A DNA stretch of 64,000 nt from Kordiimonadaceae bacterium (GCA_017640725.1 JAEPQB010000001.1:372001-436000); one strand, 5' to 3'. Positions 1-9,432 are shown, numbered from the stretch's first letter. The notes: generated by a model from the sequence alone, not told the origin. A program made the numbers and translations.

Positions 1-930
1 TTTATAATCAGGCCCCGGCGCACGCCCTTTTGCACCCGATACGCGAACCCGGTCTTTGCCAACGTCTTCAAGCATGACACCTGTAAAGTCGCAAGCGACG
101 TCGGGGAGCAGGTAATTGGCTGGGTCGCCGATTTCATAGAGGATTTGTTCACCAACAGAGCCTCGGTTGATTAGCCCGCCTGTTTCCGGGGGAATTCCAA
201 CGGTGAAATCTCCGCTGGCCTCAATCTCTGCAACCGGGTAGCTGATATCCGCATAGTCTGGTACCAAGTGCCAGTCAGTGAAGTTGCCACCAGCGCACTG
301 GGCTCCGCACTCCAGCACATGTCCGGCGAGCGACCCTTGTGCCAACTTGTCATACTCTTTCATTGACCAGCCAAATTCATGGATGAGCGGCCCAAGCACC
401 AATGCACTATCGACCACTCGACCGGTAACCACAACGTTGGCGCCCGCGGCAAGCGCATCAGCAATCGGCTGGGCGCCCAAGTATGCATTTGCACTCGCAA
501 GCTTTTCAGGCAGCAGCTTGCCTGTGTCCATGTCTGGCATCGCATCGCCAACAAACTCGCCGGCGCGCCCGGATATATCGTCGCCGTAAACACCAGCAAT
601 CGTGAGGTTGAGGCCTTGCGCTTCGCAAAGTGCTTCAAGCGCGGCGATACAGCCTGGCACGTTCACGCCGCCCGCGTTGGCAACTATCTTGATGCCTTTT
701 TTCGCACAGTCAGCCAGCACATCTTTCATGGCAACAGTGACGAAGTCGACAGCGTAGCCATACTGTGGGTCTCGCATGTGTGCGCGCGCCAATATGGCCA
801 TGGTGACCTCAGCGAGATAATCGAACACCAGATAGTCTACTTCGCCCTTGTCAACCAGCTGACGTGCAGCAAGCTGGCTATCACCATAGAAGGCGGACGC
901 GCCACCAATCCGAACCACTTTATCGGTCAT
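1..930 (-). CDS. atuA: AtuA-family protein (DUF1446), 5' part only
   Basis: An open frame of 310 codons starts at the ATG at 930-928 and runs off the left edge with no stop. The product begins MTDKVVRIGGASAFYGDS and continues with AGGVNVPGC, the glycine-rich N-terminal pattern of the AtuA/DUF1446 family; the last visible part (DFTGVMLEDVG..VRVSGAKGR) also fits. Family members are roughly 450-600 residues, so the C-terminus is missing. In Pseudomonas AtuA is required for growth on citronellol/geraniol; its exact reaction is not settled, and a lyase or hydratase step on the glutaryl-CoA intermediate has been discussed. The start overlaps the stop of the upstream carboxylase gene (TAATG), which indicates translational coupling. 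The opposite strand also has a long open frame here, but that is a shadow. Confidence 0.85.
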   Translation of the reverse strand, partial: MTDKVVRIGGASAFYGDSQLAARQLVDKGEVDYLVFDYLAEVTMAILARAHMRDPQYGYAVDFVTVAMKDVLADCAKKGIKIVANAGGVNVPGCIAALEALCEAQGLNLTIAGVYGDDISGRAGEFVGDAMPDMDTGKLLPEKLASANAYLGAQPIADALAAGANVVVTGRVVDSALVLGPLIHEFGWSMKEYDKLAQGSLAGHVLECGAQCAGGNFTDWHLVPDYADISYPVAEIEASGDFTVGIPPETGGLINRGSVGEQILYEIGDPANYLLPDVACDFTGVMLEDVGKDRVRVSGAKGRAPGPDYK

Positions 931-2876
931 TATTCCCCCTCCGTGTCTGACGTTATACTGATCAGAACCTGTTTGCTTTTGACCTGGTCGCCGCTGGCGG
1001 CATTGATGCTTTCAATCACACCGTCAGAACCGGCTTTCAGCGCATGTTCCATTTTCATGGCTTCCATCACCAGCAACGTGTCACCCTTCGATACGCTGTC
1101 ACCCAAGCCGACTTTCACATCCACAACTGCGCCGTCCATCGGTGCCTTTACCTTGCCGTCAGCAGCGGCGGCGCCAACAAGCGCTGGCTCATGGGACATG
1201 TTTTGGAGAATGAAATGGCCGGACGCCGCATCAAGGAAAACCGTCTCACCGTCCTGTGCAAACGCAAAGCGCTTTAGAACACCATTGTGCGTAAGCTGGC
1301 ACGTGTTGGCGCAGACACTCACGTCGGAGAACTCCAGCGTTTCTTCGCCCACCGTCACAGCGAATTGCTCCCTGTGGCGCAGCACTGAAACGGCCTTGTG
1401 CCCCTCATTGGTTTCGAACAGAAATTGCGAACTGAACCCAGCAGCGCTTTCCCAACCCGAGCCATCACTGCGTCCGTCTGCAAACAGTATCAACGCGGCT
1501 TTAGCTAGCTCAAAAGTGCTGGGTGTTGCGGACAGTTGTTCACACTGGTTTTCGGTCAAAAAGGCTGTCGTCGCATTGCCATCTGCAAATGATTGATACG
1601 AAATGGCCTCTCGCATAAACGCACGGTTGTGGGCGAAACCCATCAAGGATGTATCATCAAGGGCGGACTTGAGACGCCGCAGTGCAGCAGAACGTGTATC
1701 GCCATAAGCCATGATTTTCGCGAGCATGGGGTCATAATGGGCGCTGACGGTTTGGCCATTGCACACACTGTGGTCAACACGAACACCATCACGATCAGGC
1801 ACCGACCAATGCTGAACCTTGCCGGTTTGAGGCAAATAACCGTTCACAGGGTCTTCCGCATACAGTCGCACCTCAATCGCGTGCCCATTGAGGGTAATCT
1901 CATCTTGGCGAAGCGGTAATGGGTCACCCTCGGCGACAGCCAGTTGCCAAGCGACAAGGTCTTGGCCTGTCACAAGTTCGGTCACAGGGTGTTCCACCTG
2001 AAGCCGGGTGTTCATCTCAAGGAAATAGAAGTTGCGATCTTTGTCGACAAGGAATTCAACCGTGCCAGCCCCCACATAGCTGCAGGCTTTGGCCGCGTTG
2101 ACCGCAGCCTTTGTCATTGCAGCCCTCAGATCATCCTTCATGAACGGGCTTGGCGCTTCCTCTACCACCTTTTGGTGGCGGCGCTGGATTGAACAATCCC
2201 GTTCAAAAAGGTGCACAACATTGCCGTGGCTATCACCAAACACCTGCACCTCGATATGACGGGGTTCAAGCACCGCTTTTTCAAGGATCAGTTCCCCGCT
2301 ACCAAAGGCGTTTTCCGCCTCAGACCTTGCGGTTTCAACACTTGCCGCAAACTCATCGGCACTTTCCACAAGGCGCATGCCGCGTCCACCGCCACCCGCT
2401 GACGCTTTGATCATCAATGGGTAGCCAATTTTGTCCGCCTCAGCCGCCAGCGTTTTGAGGCTCTGGTCAGCGCCGCTATATCCCGGCACACAGGGAACGC
2501 CTGCTTCAATCATGGCAAGTTTCGACAAGCGCTTGCTGCCCATCAACTCAATGGCTTCAGCTGACGGGCCAATGAATGTGATATCCGCATCCGCACATGC
2601 TTTGGCGAAGTCCGCGTTTTCCGACAGAAATCCGTACCCGGGGTGAATACCATCAGCACCCGTGCGCTTGGCCGCATCAATCACTTTTTCTACAGAAAGG
2701 TAACTTTCACCCACCGGAGCAGGTCCAATGCAAACGGCCTCGTCAGCCATCGAAACGTGCAAGGCTTCTGCGTCCGCCTCACTAAACACCGCTACCGTAC
2801 GATAGCCGTGTGCTTTTGCTGTTTTCAGCACGCGCACAGCAATCTCGCCCCGGTTTGCGATCAGGATCTTTTCCAT
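930..2876 (-). CDS. atuF: Acyl-CoA carboxylase alpha subunit (biotin carboxylase + BCCP), geranyl-CoA carboxylase AtuF-like
   Basis: The 648-residue protein carboxylates its own biotin with ATP and bicarbonate and hands the carboxyl group to the beta subunit. It has the N-terminal biotin carboxylase start (MEKILIANRGEIA), the ATP-grasp glycine loop GGGGRG at residues 161-166, the metal/catalytic segment EMNTRLQVEHP near 287-297, and a C-terminal biotinyl domain with AMKM, the biotinylated lysine being residue 608. Length matches AtuF and MCC alpha subunits. The gene lies between an enoyl-CoA hydratase and atuA, so a geranyl-CoA carboxylase role is favoured. Methylcrotonyl- or propionyl-CoA carboxylase are the alternatives, because alpha subunits alone do not discriminate the substrate. 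Confidence 0.85.
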   Translation of the reverse strand: MEKILIANRGEIAVRVLKTAKAHGYRTVAVFSEADAEALHVSMADEAVCIGPAPVGESYLSVEKVIDAAKRTGADGIHPGYGFLSENADFAKACADADITFIGPSAEAIELMGSKRLSKLAMIEAGVPCVPGYSGADQSLKTLAAEADKIGYPLMIKASAGGGGRGMRLVESADEFAASVETARSEAENAFGSGELILEKAVLEPRHIEVQVFGDSHGNVVHLFERDCSIQRRHQKVVEEAPSPFMKDDLRAAMTKAAVNAAKACSYVGAGTVEFLVDKDRNFYFLEMNTRLQVEHPVTELVTGQDLVAWQLAVAEGDPLPLRQDEITLNGHAIEVRLYAEDPVNGYLPQTGKVQHWSVPDRDGVRVDHSVCNGQTVSAHYDPMLAKIMAYGDTRSAALRRLKSALDDTSLMGFAHNRAFMREAISYQSFADGNATTAFLTENQCEQLSATPSTFELAKAALILFADGRSDGSGWESAAGFSSQFLFETNEGHKAVSVLRHREQFAVTVGEETLEFSDVSVCANTCQLTHNGVLKRFAFAQDGETVFLDAASGHFILQNMSHEPALVGAAAADGKVKAPMDGAVVDVKVGLGDSVSKGDTLLVMEAMKMEHALKAGSDGVIESINAASGDQVKSKQVLISITSDTEGE

Positions 2877-2879
2877 GGC

Positions 2880-3686
2880 CTAACCCTCCGCCCAGTTGGG
2901 TTTACGTTTTTCGATGAATGCTTTGGTGCCCTCGGCACCTTCGGCGCTCCCAAGTGCTTCGGCGAACCAGTCCGCGGCCTGGTCAAGCATGGTTTCGTGA
3001 TCCAACTCACCGACTGACAACAACAGCTTTTTCGTCAGCGCGTTGGCTCCCGGCGCCGTTCGCCGAACACCTGCAAGCACACGGTCGAGAGCCGCTTGCA
3101 TGGCTTCGACGTCGTCTGTCACAGCGTGCACCAGACCAAGCTTTTCAGCTTGTTCACCGTTCACCCAATCACCAAGAAGTGCGAGCTTGCGAGCCTGCGT
3201 GAGGCCAATTCGTTTCACCACAAACGGCGCGATTTGCGCAGGAATGATGCCGAGGCCTGTCTCCGGCATCCCGAATTTTGCTCCCTTATCGGCAATCGCC
3301 ACATCTGAAATGCAGGCGAGACCGAATCCACCGCCCAGTACTGCACCTTCCAGGCAACAGATCACCACCTGCGGCGCTGCGTTCACTTCGGTGATCATGC
3401 GACCAAAGCTGCGGTTAAATTCCCACATCACGGACTTAGCGTCTGCGCCTGGTGCTGAGCGCGTGTTCATGCCGGAAATGTCGCCGCCCGAACAGAAATT
3501 GCCTTCTGCACCGCGCATGACCACAGCACGCACGCTGCGGTCGTCTTTTATGGCGGCAAACACATCACGCATTTCCTGCACAAGCTTGTCGTTCATTGCA
3601 TTGCGTTTTTCCGGCCGGTTGAGCGTGACGTGCAGGACACCATCATTCAAATCGAGCAGGAGCGTTTCGCAAACAGGTAGTTCCAT
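2880..3686 (-). CDS. atuE: Enoyl-CoA hydratase/isomerase (AtuE-like)
   Basis: This 268-residue crotonase-fold protein would hydrate the carboxylated enoyl-CoA (isohexenyl-glutaconyl-CoA in the atu pathway). The oxyanion-hole segments are visible: GNFCSGGDISGM near residue 70 and LEGAVLGGGFGLA near 110. The region PETGLGIIPAQIAPFV carries the second acidic catalytic position of the fold. I chose the ATG at 3686 because GGAGG lies just upstream (GGGAGGACATCATG); a longer frame to 3728 would overlap the preceding carboxylase gene and lacks family similarity. It is sandwiched between the beta and alpha carboxylase subunit genes, the same association as atuC-D-E-F. Methylglutaconyl-CoA hydratase is the main alternative. 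Confidence 0.8.
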   Translation of the reverse strand: MELPVCETLLLDLNDGVLHVTLNRPEKRNAMNDKLVQEMRDVFAAIKDDRSVRAVVMRGAEGNFCSGGDISGMNTRSAPGADAKSVMWEFNRSFGRMITEVNAAPQVVICCLEGAVLGGGFGLACISDVAIADKGAKFGMPETGLGIIPAQIAPFVVKRIGLTQARKLALLGDWVNGEQAEKLGLVHAVTDDVEAMQAALDRVLAGVRRTAPGANALTKKLLLSVGELDHETMLDQAADWFAEALGSAEGAEGTKAFIEKRKPNWAEG

Positions 3687-3696
3687 GATGTCCTCC

Positions 3697-5310
3697 CTAC
3701 AAACGCGCGACGCCGAAGCTGTTCGCATTCAGCTGGCGCTTGTCTGCATCGCGGCACACGGAAAGCGCAAAAGCAACGATGGCACGGGTATCGCGTGGGT
3801 CGATCATACCGTCGTCCCAAAGGCGTGCGGTGTTCGCGAGCGCGCGGGATTTTGCCTCCATGGTGTCCACAACATCTTTTTCCATGGCATCAAGCAGCTC
3901 GTGGTTGACCGCCCCGTGGCGCGCCATTTTGGCTTCACCAACCTGGCGCATCACACTGCCAGCTTGTGCTGGACCCATGACGGAAACAACTGACCGTGGC
4001 CAGGCAAACATAAAGCGCGGGTCCATACCGCGCCCGCACATTGCATAATTGCCTGCACCGTATGAGCCGCCGACAACAACACTGATTTTGGGGACCTGTG
4101 CATTGGTCACTGCCTGGATAAGCTTGGCACCATGCTTGATGATACCAGCCTGTTCAGCTTCTGTGCCCACAAGGAACCCAGTCGTGTTGTGCAGGAACAA
4201 AATTGGCGTGCCAGCCTGTTCACATAGCTGGATAAACTGGGCAGCTTTTGCGGCACCTTTTGCAGTAATCGGTGCATTGTTCCCAATAACGCCACACGCC
4301 CGACCTTCGATATCCATCTGGCCGCATACGGTGCCCATATCAAAGTCGGCTTTAAAGTCGAGGAAGTCCGACCCATCTGCAATGCGACTTATAATTTCCC
4401 GGACATCGTAGGGCGTTTTGGGGTCAGTCGGCACCAAACCCAACAGCTCCTCTGCAGCGTGCAACGGGGCTTCGAACGACTTTGACTTCACTGGCGGTTG
4501 ATCGTCGTCCCATCCAAGTTTCGCGACAATCTCACGGGCAATGCGAATGCCGTCGGCATCATCTTCAGCAAGATAATCGGCTGTTCCAGCGACCTCGGCG
4601 TGCATTTCAGCGCCGCCAATTTCTTCATCGGTCGCGATCTCACCGGTGGCTGCTTTAAGGAGCGGCGGGCCCGCAAGGTAAACTGTCGACTGTTTGCGGA
4701 TCATGACCACATAATCGGACAAGCCCGGCTGATAGGCCCCACCCGCGGTTGCACTGCCGTGCACCACAGTAATTTGTGGGATACCGGCTGCTGACAGTTT
4801 GGACTGCATGGCAAACCCTGCCCCCGACGGGCCAAAAAAGTCGCCCAGGGACTTGAGATCTCCACCACCGGATTGAGCCAGCGTAATGAGAGGCAGCTTG
4901 TTTTCCAGCGATAAATCCAGCATGCGGCGGCGTTTTTTACCCGCGAGTTCAGTGATGGTGCCACCTTTGGTGAGGAAATCATCCACCATTACCATAACCC
5001 GCACACCTGCAACATAACCGATACCAGTGATGCAACTGCCACCAGCACCGCTACCGTCTTTATCGCCTTGCTGTTTGTAACCGCACAGCGTTGAAAGCTC
5101 GAGGAAGGGCGCCCCCGGGTCCAGCAAAAGGTTCATGCGCTCTCTTGGTGAGAGGAAACCCCGCTTGGCATAGCGAGGGGCCTTTTCCTGCGCTTTATCA
5201 ATCACAAGCTTTTCAATGGCACGGAATTCGTCAATGGCCGCGCTCATCACCTCATGGTTGGCAGCATAAGCATCGGAATTTGGGTCAAGGTTAGATTCTA
5301 GAACAGCCAT
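3697..5310 (-). CDS. atuC: Acyl-CoA carboxylase beta subunit (carboxyltransferase), AtuC-like
   Basis: The 537-residue biotin-dependent carboxyltransferase transfers CO2 from biotin to an acyl-CoA. The two crotonase-like halves are seen, with HGSATAGGAYQPGLSDY and VVVGGSYGAGNYAMCGRG as oxyanion/CoA-binding regions. Compared with methylcrotonyl-CoA carboxylases as I know them, the segment after LAGPPLLKAATGE reads IATDEEIGGAEMHAEVAGTADY instead of the usual GGADLHCRKSGVTDH. The stretch GRGMDPRFMFAWP likewise resembles AtuC more than LiuB. This supports a geranyl-CoA-type enzyme, but substrate choice depends on a few pocket residues that I could not align. It is followed after 10 nt by the hydratase gene. 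Confidence 0.82.
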   Translation of the reverse strand: MAVLESNLDPNSDAYAANHEVMSAAIDEFRAIEKLVIDKAQEKAPRYAKRGFLSPRERMNLLLDPGAPFLELSTLCGYKQQGDKDGSGAGGSCITGIGYVAGVRVMVMVDDFLTKGGTITELAGKKRRRMLDLSLENKLPLITLAQSGGGDLKSLGDFFGPSGAGFAMQSKLSAAGIPQITVVHGSATAGGAYQPGLSDYVVMIRKQSTVYLAGPPLLKAATGEIATDEEIGGAEMHAEVAGTADYLAEDDADGIRIAREIVAKLGWDDDQPPVKSKSFEAPLHAAEELLGLVPTDPKTPYDVREIISRIADGSDFLDFKADFDMGTVCGQMDIEGRACGVIGNNAPITAKGAAKAAQFIQLCEQAGTPILFLHNTTGFLVGTEAEQAGIIKHGAKLIQAVTNAQVPKISVVVGGSYGAGNYAMCGRGMDPRFMFAWPRSVVSVMGPAQAGSVMRQVGEAKMARHGAVNHELLDAMEKDVVDTMEAKSRALANTARLWDDGMIDPRDTRAIVAFALSVCRDADKRQLNANSFGVARL

Positions 5311-5319
5311 AGCTCGCCC

Positions 5320-6480
5320 CTAACCGCGCGCGCGGGCCGGCATGATGCCCATATATTTACAGATGATGCCGAGCATCACTTCGTCCGCACCACCGCCGAT
5401 GGAGCCCAGACGGCTATCGCGGTAAGCGCGGGCAATCCCGCTGTCCCACATAAAGCCCTGGCCACCCCAATATTGAAGGCATGCGTCATTGACCTCGCGT
5501 GCCAGACGGCCGGCCTTCAGCTTGGCCATCGAAGCTTTGAGCGTGACATCATCACCGTGGATGTATCCTTCCACGGCGTCATACGTAATGGCGCGCAGCA
5601 TCTCGACCTCGGATTGCAACTCCGCAAGGCGGAAATGCACGACCTGATTATCGAGGATAGACTGGCCAAACGCTTTGCGCTCTCGTGTATAGTCGATGGT
5701 GTCGTTAATGCTGTTCTCTAGGCCCTTCAAGGTATTCGCGGCGGCAAACACGCGTTCTTCTTGAAATTGCATCATCTGGTAGGTAAACCCGGCCCCTTCG
5801 GCACCGATGCGGTAGCGCTGTGGCACACGGACATCATCAAAGAATATCTGCGCGGTATCGCTTGACCGCATGCCAAGTTTATTCAGGCGCTCAGAGAAAC
5901 TCACACCAGGCGTGTTGGTAGGCACAATGACAAGCGACTTGTTTTTGTGCATCGGGTCATCGCTGGTATTAACCAGCAAACACAGATAGTCCGCCTGCGT
6001 TGAGTTGGTAATCCACATTTTGGTGCCGTTGATGACATAGTCGTCACCATCTTTGCGAGCGGTTGTTTTGATGGCGGCAACATCCGAGCCAGCGTGTGGT
6101 TCACTCACGCCAATGGAGAATACAGCCTCGCCGGTGATGGAGGGCGCAAGAAAGTCACGCTTCAACTCATCACTGCCGAACCGCGCAAGCGCCGGGGTGG
6201 CCATGTCGGTTTGAACACCGATGCCCATCGGTACGCCGCCACAACGAATCGCGCCAATTTCTTCTGCAAAAACAGTCTGGTAGCTGTAATCCAGGCCAAG
6301 GCCACCATACTCAACCGGTTTGTGAATGCCGAGCATGCCAAGGTCACCCAGCTTTTTGAAAACCTCGTGCGCCGGGAAAATGCCTTCGGCTTCCCACTCG
6401 TCCACATACGGATTGATCTCTTTTTCAACAAACTGCGCAACCGTATTGCGGATTGCATTGTGCTCTTCAGTGAAACGCAT
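5320..6480 (-). CDS. atuD: Acyl-CoA dehydrogenase, citronellyl-CoA dehydrogenase AtuD-like
   Basis: A 386-residue FAD-dependent acyl-CoA dehydrogenase that would introduce the alpha,beta double bond before carboxylation. Family motifs are VSEPHAGSDV (about 125-134), NGTKMWITNS (151-160) and the C-terminal YWGGQGFMWDSGIARAYRDSR. The usual medium-chain catalytic glutamate in IYEGT is absent (SIGGGADEVML instead). A glutamate in FQEER (residue 242) sits where isovaleryl- and long-chain-type enzymes carry theirs, so a branched substrate is plausible. The gene directly precedes the carboxylase beta gene (9 nt gap), as expected for AtuD. Isovaleryl-CoA dehydrogenase is an alternative. Confidence 0.78.
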   Translation of the reverse strand: MRFTEEHNAIRNTVAQFVEKEINPYVDEWEAEGIFPAHEVFKKLGDLGMLGIHKPVEYGGLGLDYSYQTVFAEEIGAIRCGGVPMGIGVQTDMATPALARFGSDELKRDFLAPSITGEAVFSIGVSEPHAGSDVAAIKTTARKDGDDYVINGTKMWITNSTQADYLCLLVNTSDDPMHKNKSLVIVPTNTPGVSFSERLNKLGMRSSDTAQIFFDDVRVPQRYRIGAEGAGFTYQMMQFQEERVFAAANTLKGLENSINDTIDYTRERKAFGQSILDNQVVHFRLAELQSEVEMLRAITYDAVEGYIHGDDVTLKASMAKLKAGRLAREVNDACLQYWGGQGFMWDSGIARAYRDSRLGSIGGGADEVMLGIICKYMGIMPARARG

Positions 6481-6489
6481 GGAGGTCTC

Positions 6490-7119
6490 CTACTTAAACG
6501 GGCTTTGGTCCGCGCCGATGGCCGCCGCCCGCTTGAAAGCTGGGCGCGCCTGCAGGCGGGCAAGATAGTCTTTAACTTGTTGGGTGTATTTGGCGTCCAA
6601 GCCAAGCGACTGGCCCAGATGCAATGCATAGCCAACAGCGATGTCTGCGACAGTAAAACGGCCATCGCACAGGAATTCGCGGTTCTCTATGTGGGCGTCC
6701 AAACGGCGCAGGCGCGCAATATACCAGGCGGCATAGTCTTCTGCAGCCTGGGGCAAACGGCGGTCACCCTGCTCCAGCATCGTGTACCGCAGCACGATGG
6801 TTTGCGGAAAAGTAAGCGTGGCATCGCTTTGGAACAGCCAATTGAGATAGTCGCCGTACTCTGGATGCTTTGCCTTCAGGCCAAATTCGTATTGCTGGTA
6901 TTTTTCGACAAGATACTGACAGATGCCAGACGATTCCGTCATATTAGTATCGCCGTCTTCAAAATACGGAACGGTGCCGAGTACGTTTTTGCCTAAGAAC
7001 TCTTTTTTGAACATTCGAGGCGGGAACGGCAGAACTTCAAGTTCATAGTCCAGGCCCATTTCTTCTAGCGCCCAGAGCGGTCGCAGTGACCGCGAATTAT
7101 GACAATGCCAAAGTTTCAT
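6490..7119 (-). CDS. Glutathione S-transferase-like protein
   Basis: A cytosolic-type GST of 209 residues. The N-terminal thioredoxin-like domain starts MKLWHCHNSRSLRPLWAL, with a Ser/Arg cluster where the catalytic Ser of beta/theta-like enzymes lies. It then has the cis-proline TVPYFEDG and the glutathione-binding ESSGICQYL at about 62-70. The C-terminal helical domain includes FTVADIAVGYAL with the conserved N-capping box. It is embedded between the two acyl-CoA dehydrogenase genes with 8-9 nt gaps, so it is almost certainly cotranscribed. Its job in the pathway is unclear: it might detoxify reactive enals or act in reductive or isomerising chemistry. The atu operon of Pseudomonas does not, to my knowledge, contain a GST. 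Confidence 0.85.
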   Translation of the reverse strand: MKLWHCHNSRSLRPLWALEEMGLDYELEVLPFPPRMFKKEFLGKNVLGTVPYFEDGDTNMTESSGICQYLVEKYQQYEFGLKAKHPEYGDYLNWLFQSDATLTFPQTIVLRYTMLEQGDRRLPQAAEDYAAWYIARLRRLDAHIENREFLCDGRFTVADIAVGYALHLGQSLGLDAKYTQQVKDYLARLQARPAFKRAAAIGADQSPFK

Positions 7120-7127
7120 AAATCCCC

Positions 7128-8300
7128 CTACAGGCCATATTGGCGGGCAGCGAGGTCCCGCATGATTTCTTCCGAGCCACCGCCGATGGCATTGACGCGG
7201 ACTTCACGGTAAATGCGCTCAACACGGTTGCCGCGCATATAGCCGGCACCGCCCAGGATCTGCATAGCTTCACGCGCACAAAATTCCATGGTTTGGCTGC
7301 ATTGCACTTTCAAAAGTGCGATATCGCCTGCTGGTTCAACGCCATCTTCGATTTGCTTGGACAGCGTCTGGATATAGGCCTCGGTAGCGTTAATGCGCAT
7401 CTTCATGTCTGCGATTTTGTGGCGAATAACCTGATGGTCCGCGAGGCGTTTGCCAAAGGTGTTGCGCTCTCGCGCCCAATTCACGGCCTCCTCAAGGCAT
7501 ACGCGCGCTGATGCAGCCATAGAGACACTCATGCCCATACGTTCGCTGTTGAAGTTATGCATGATAACCCCGAAACCCCGGTTCTCAGACCCCAGAAGAT
7601 GATCAACCGGCACCCGGACATTGTCGAAGTACAGCGTTGCTGTGTCGGACGCCCACCAGCCCTGCTTTTTATCGAGCGGAGTGCGCGAAAAGCCTTCACT
7701 GTCTGTCGGGATCAATAGCGTTGAAACTCCGCCTGCACCGTCGCCCCCTGTGCGCACGGCGGTTGTCACCCAATCAGCGCGCATGCCACCGGTGATATAG
7801 GTTTTAGAGCCGTTTACGACATAGTGGTCGCCGTCCCTGACGGCCGTGGTCGACAGTTGTGCTACGTCGGAACCAGCACCCGGTTCCGTGATGCCCAGTG
7901 AAATATTTTTCTCGCCGCGCAACACAGGCGGGACAACCATGTCTTTGATGTGGTCTTGCGCGAATTTAACAACCGGCGGCAGGCCAATCCCATGCACCAT
8001 AAGGGAGGCGGCAATGCCCCCAGCGCCAACACGGGATAGTTCTTCATTCACGATGTTTTTGTGCCAGATGCTGATACCCTCAGATATGCCACCATATTCT
8101 TCGGGATACCCAAGCCCCAAAAGGCCAAGCTCACCGGCCTTCGGCCAAAGCGCGTCCGGAATATGACCCGCTTCGTCCCATTCATCGGCATAGGGCATGA
8201 TTTCTTTATCAATGAATTTTCTGAGTTGATCGCGCCACGCTTCGTGGTCCGCTGTCAGAAATGGATTTGGCAACCTTGCACTGTCAAAGTCTAGGGCCAT
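7128..8300 (-). CDS. Acyl-CoA dehydrogenase
   Basis: A second acyl-CoA dehydrogenase (390 residues from the ATG at 8300, chosen for the GGGAGAGAGCT ribosome-binding sequence directly before it). Motifs are ITEPGAGSDVAQLS (137-150), NGSKTYITGG (163-172) and a C-terminal QILGGAGYMRGNRVERIYREVR. The catalytic base position used by isovaleryl/long-chain enzymes is filled by E253 in FNSER, and the IYEGT motif is replaced by AIGGGSEEIM. It shares this architecture with the dehydrogenase two genes downstream but the two are clearly different in sequence, suggesting separate steps or chain lengths. An 88-nt gap to the upstream AraC gene leaves room for a promoter. Confidence 0.88.
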   Translation of the reverse strand: MALDFDSARLPNPFLTADHEAWRDQLRKFIDKEIMPYADEWDEAGHIPDALWPKAGELGLLGLGYPEEYGGISEGISIWHKNIVNEELSRVGAGGIAASLMVHGIGLPPVVKFAQDHIKDMVVPPVLRGEKNISLGITEPGAGSDVAQLSTTAVRDGDHYVVNGSKTYITGGMRADWVTTAVRTGGDGAGGVSTLLIPTDSEGFSRTPLDKKQGWWASDTATLYFDNVRVPVDHLLGSENRGFGVIMHNFNSERMGMSVSMAASARVCLEEAVNWARERNTFGKRLADHQVIRHKIADMKMRINATEAYIQTLSKQIEDGVEPAGDIALLKVQCSQTMEFCAREAMQILGGAGYMRGNRVERIYREVRVNAIGGGSEEIMRDLAARQYGL

Positions 8301-8388
8301 AGCTCTCTCCCGTCCGCAAATGGCAGGCAAAGAGAATAGGCGAAAAACAACGTCATTTCATGATATTTCGCGCCATTTTATTTATATT

Positions 8389-9432
8389 TTACGCCAATCC
8401 ACTTTTCTCACGGTAATCTGTGGGCGCCTGGGCATGCCAACTCTTGAAGGCCGTGGTGAAAGCTGCCTGGTCGCTGTAGCCCAACAAAAATGCCGTGTCT
8501 GTCACCGTTACGGTCGGATCACTTAGGTAGCGAACAGCGAGCTGCGCCCGTATTTCCCGCACTTCAGAGCGAAAGCTAGTGCCTCGCTGACCGAGATGTC
8601 GCTGCAGGGTTCGGCTCGACACATTCATGTCCGCAGCAACTGCCGATATAGACAAGTCTCCCAGAGGTAAAAGACGCACGATTGATTGCCGTAGGCGGGA
8701 CCAGAATTTGTCGCTTGGATCTTTGCCATCAAACAGGTCGGCAAAGGGTATGACGCCGCCCTGCGCACGGCGGTAGTTTTGCTGCACCAGCGGCAATCGA
8801 AGACTGTCTCTGGCAAAATACAAGCAGCTGACAGCCGCTGCAAATTCGACATCGTTTCCCAGCATCTTGTGAAGCAACCGGGTGTCTTCCGGTTCCGGAT
8901 ATGTGACGGCTGCCTTCAGGACGGGGTTCGGCATCACACACAGGCTGTCAACAATCATGGCACTTGCCGATAACATAACATCCGTTAAAAAACGTTGTGC
9001 ACCAGTTGAATTATCAAGTGGTCGCCATTCAAGTCTGATGAAAGCGCCATCTGACTGGATTTTCACCTCGCCAATATCGCCCCACATCTTGAGGACGCTG
9101 GGCATTAGATTCAGATAGTCGCGGAAGGTATGGCAGATCGTTGCCATATAAAGCTGAAGATTGAGCCCGGTCAGATAACTAATGCGCCCGGCGTACAGAC
9201 CAATATCCGGACAGTTTGTGGCTACCTCAACAGCGTGAAACATCTTCAGGTAGGTTTCCACCGGCACCCTGTTTTCGGGGTCACTAAGATCATTGATATC
9301 CAAATGCGTCGCACTGAGAACCTCTGATTGAACGGCCCCCAATTGCTCGGCGGCCAGCAAAAGCGAATTAACTGGCGCGGCATAGACACTCCAATTTGTA
9401 TCGCGACCACCGGACTTAGTTGATGGAACCAA
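8389..9432 (-). CDS. AraC-family transcriptional regulator
   Basis: About 347 residues, with an N-terminal AraC-binding-type domain (PF12625-like; LNLQLYMATICHTFRDYLNLMPS) and two C-terminal helix-turn-helix motifs: DLSISAVAADMNVSSRTLQRHLG and VTVTDTAFLLGYSDQAAFTTAFKSW. The frame can be extended into the ligase gene, but the extension is arginine-rich nonsense. A TTG at 9432, one base after the ligase stop and behind AGGAG, is the most economical start; this start is uncertain. The location between the ligase and the dehydrogenase operon makes it the obvious candidate activator of the cluster, with an acyl-CoA or terpenoid acid as probable effector. That is inference from position only. Confidence 0.85.
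   Translation of the reverse strand: MVPSTKSGGRDTNWSVYAAPVNSLLLAAEQLGAVQSEVLSATHLDINDLSDPENRVPVETYLKMFHAVEVATNCPDIGLYAGRISYLTGLNLQLYMATICHTFRDYLNLMPSVLKMWGDIGEVKIQSDGAFIRLEWRPLDNSTGAQRFLTDVMLSASAMIVDSLCVMPNPVLKAAVTYPEPEDTRLLHKMLGNDVEFAAAVSCLYFARDSLRLPLVQQNYRRAQGGVIPFADLFDGKDPSDKFWSRLRQSIVRLLPLGDLSISAVAADMNVSSRTLQRHLGQRGTSFRSEVREIRAQLAVRYLSDPTVTVTDTAFLLGYSDQAAFTTAFKSWHAQAPTDYREKSGLA

Noticed and set aside
379-1596. Long plus-strand open frame opposite atuA/atuF
   Set aside because: The minus strand encodes clear AtuA and biotin carboxylase motifs through the whole stretch; the plus frame has no recognisable domain and spans two genes.
930-5310. Carboxylase as methylcrotonyl-CoA carboxylase of leucine catabolism
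   Set aside because: The neighbour AtuA and the beta-subunit segment GGAEMHAEVAGTADY fit geranyl-CoA-type enzymes better; no hydroxymethylglutaryl-CoA lyase gene is seen. Kept as an alternative.
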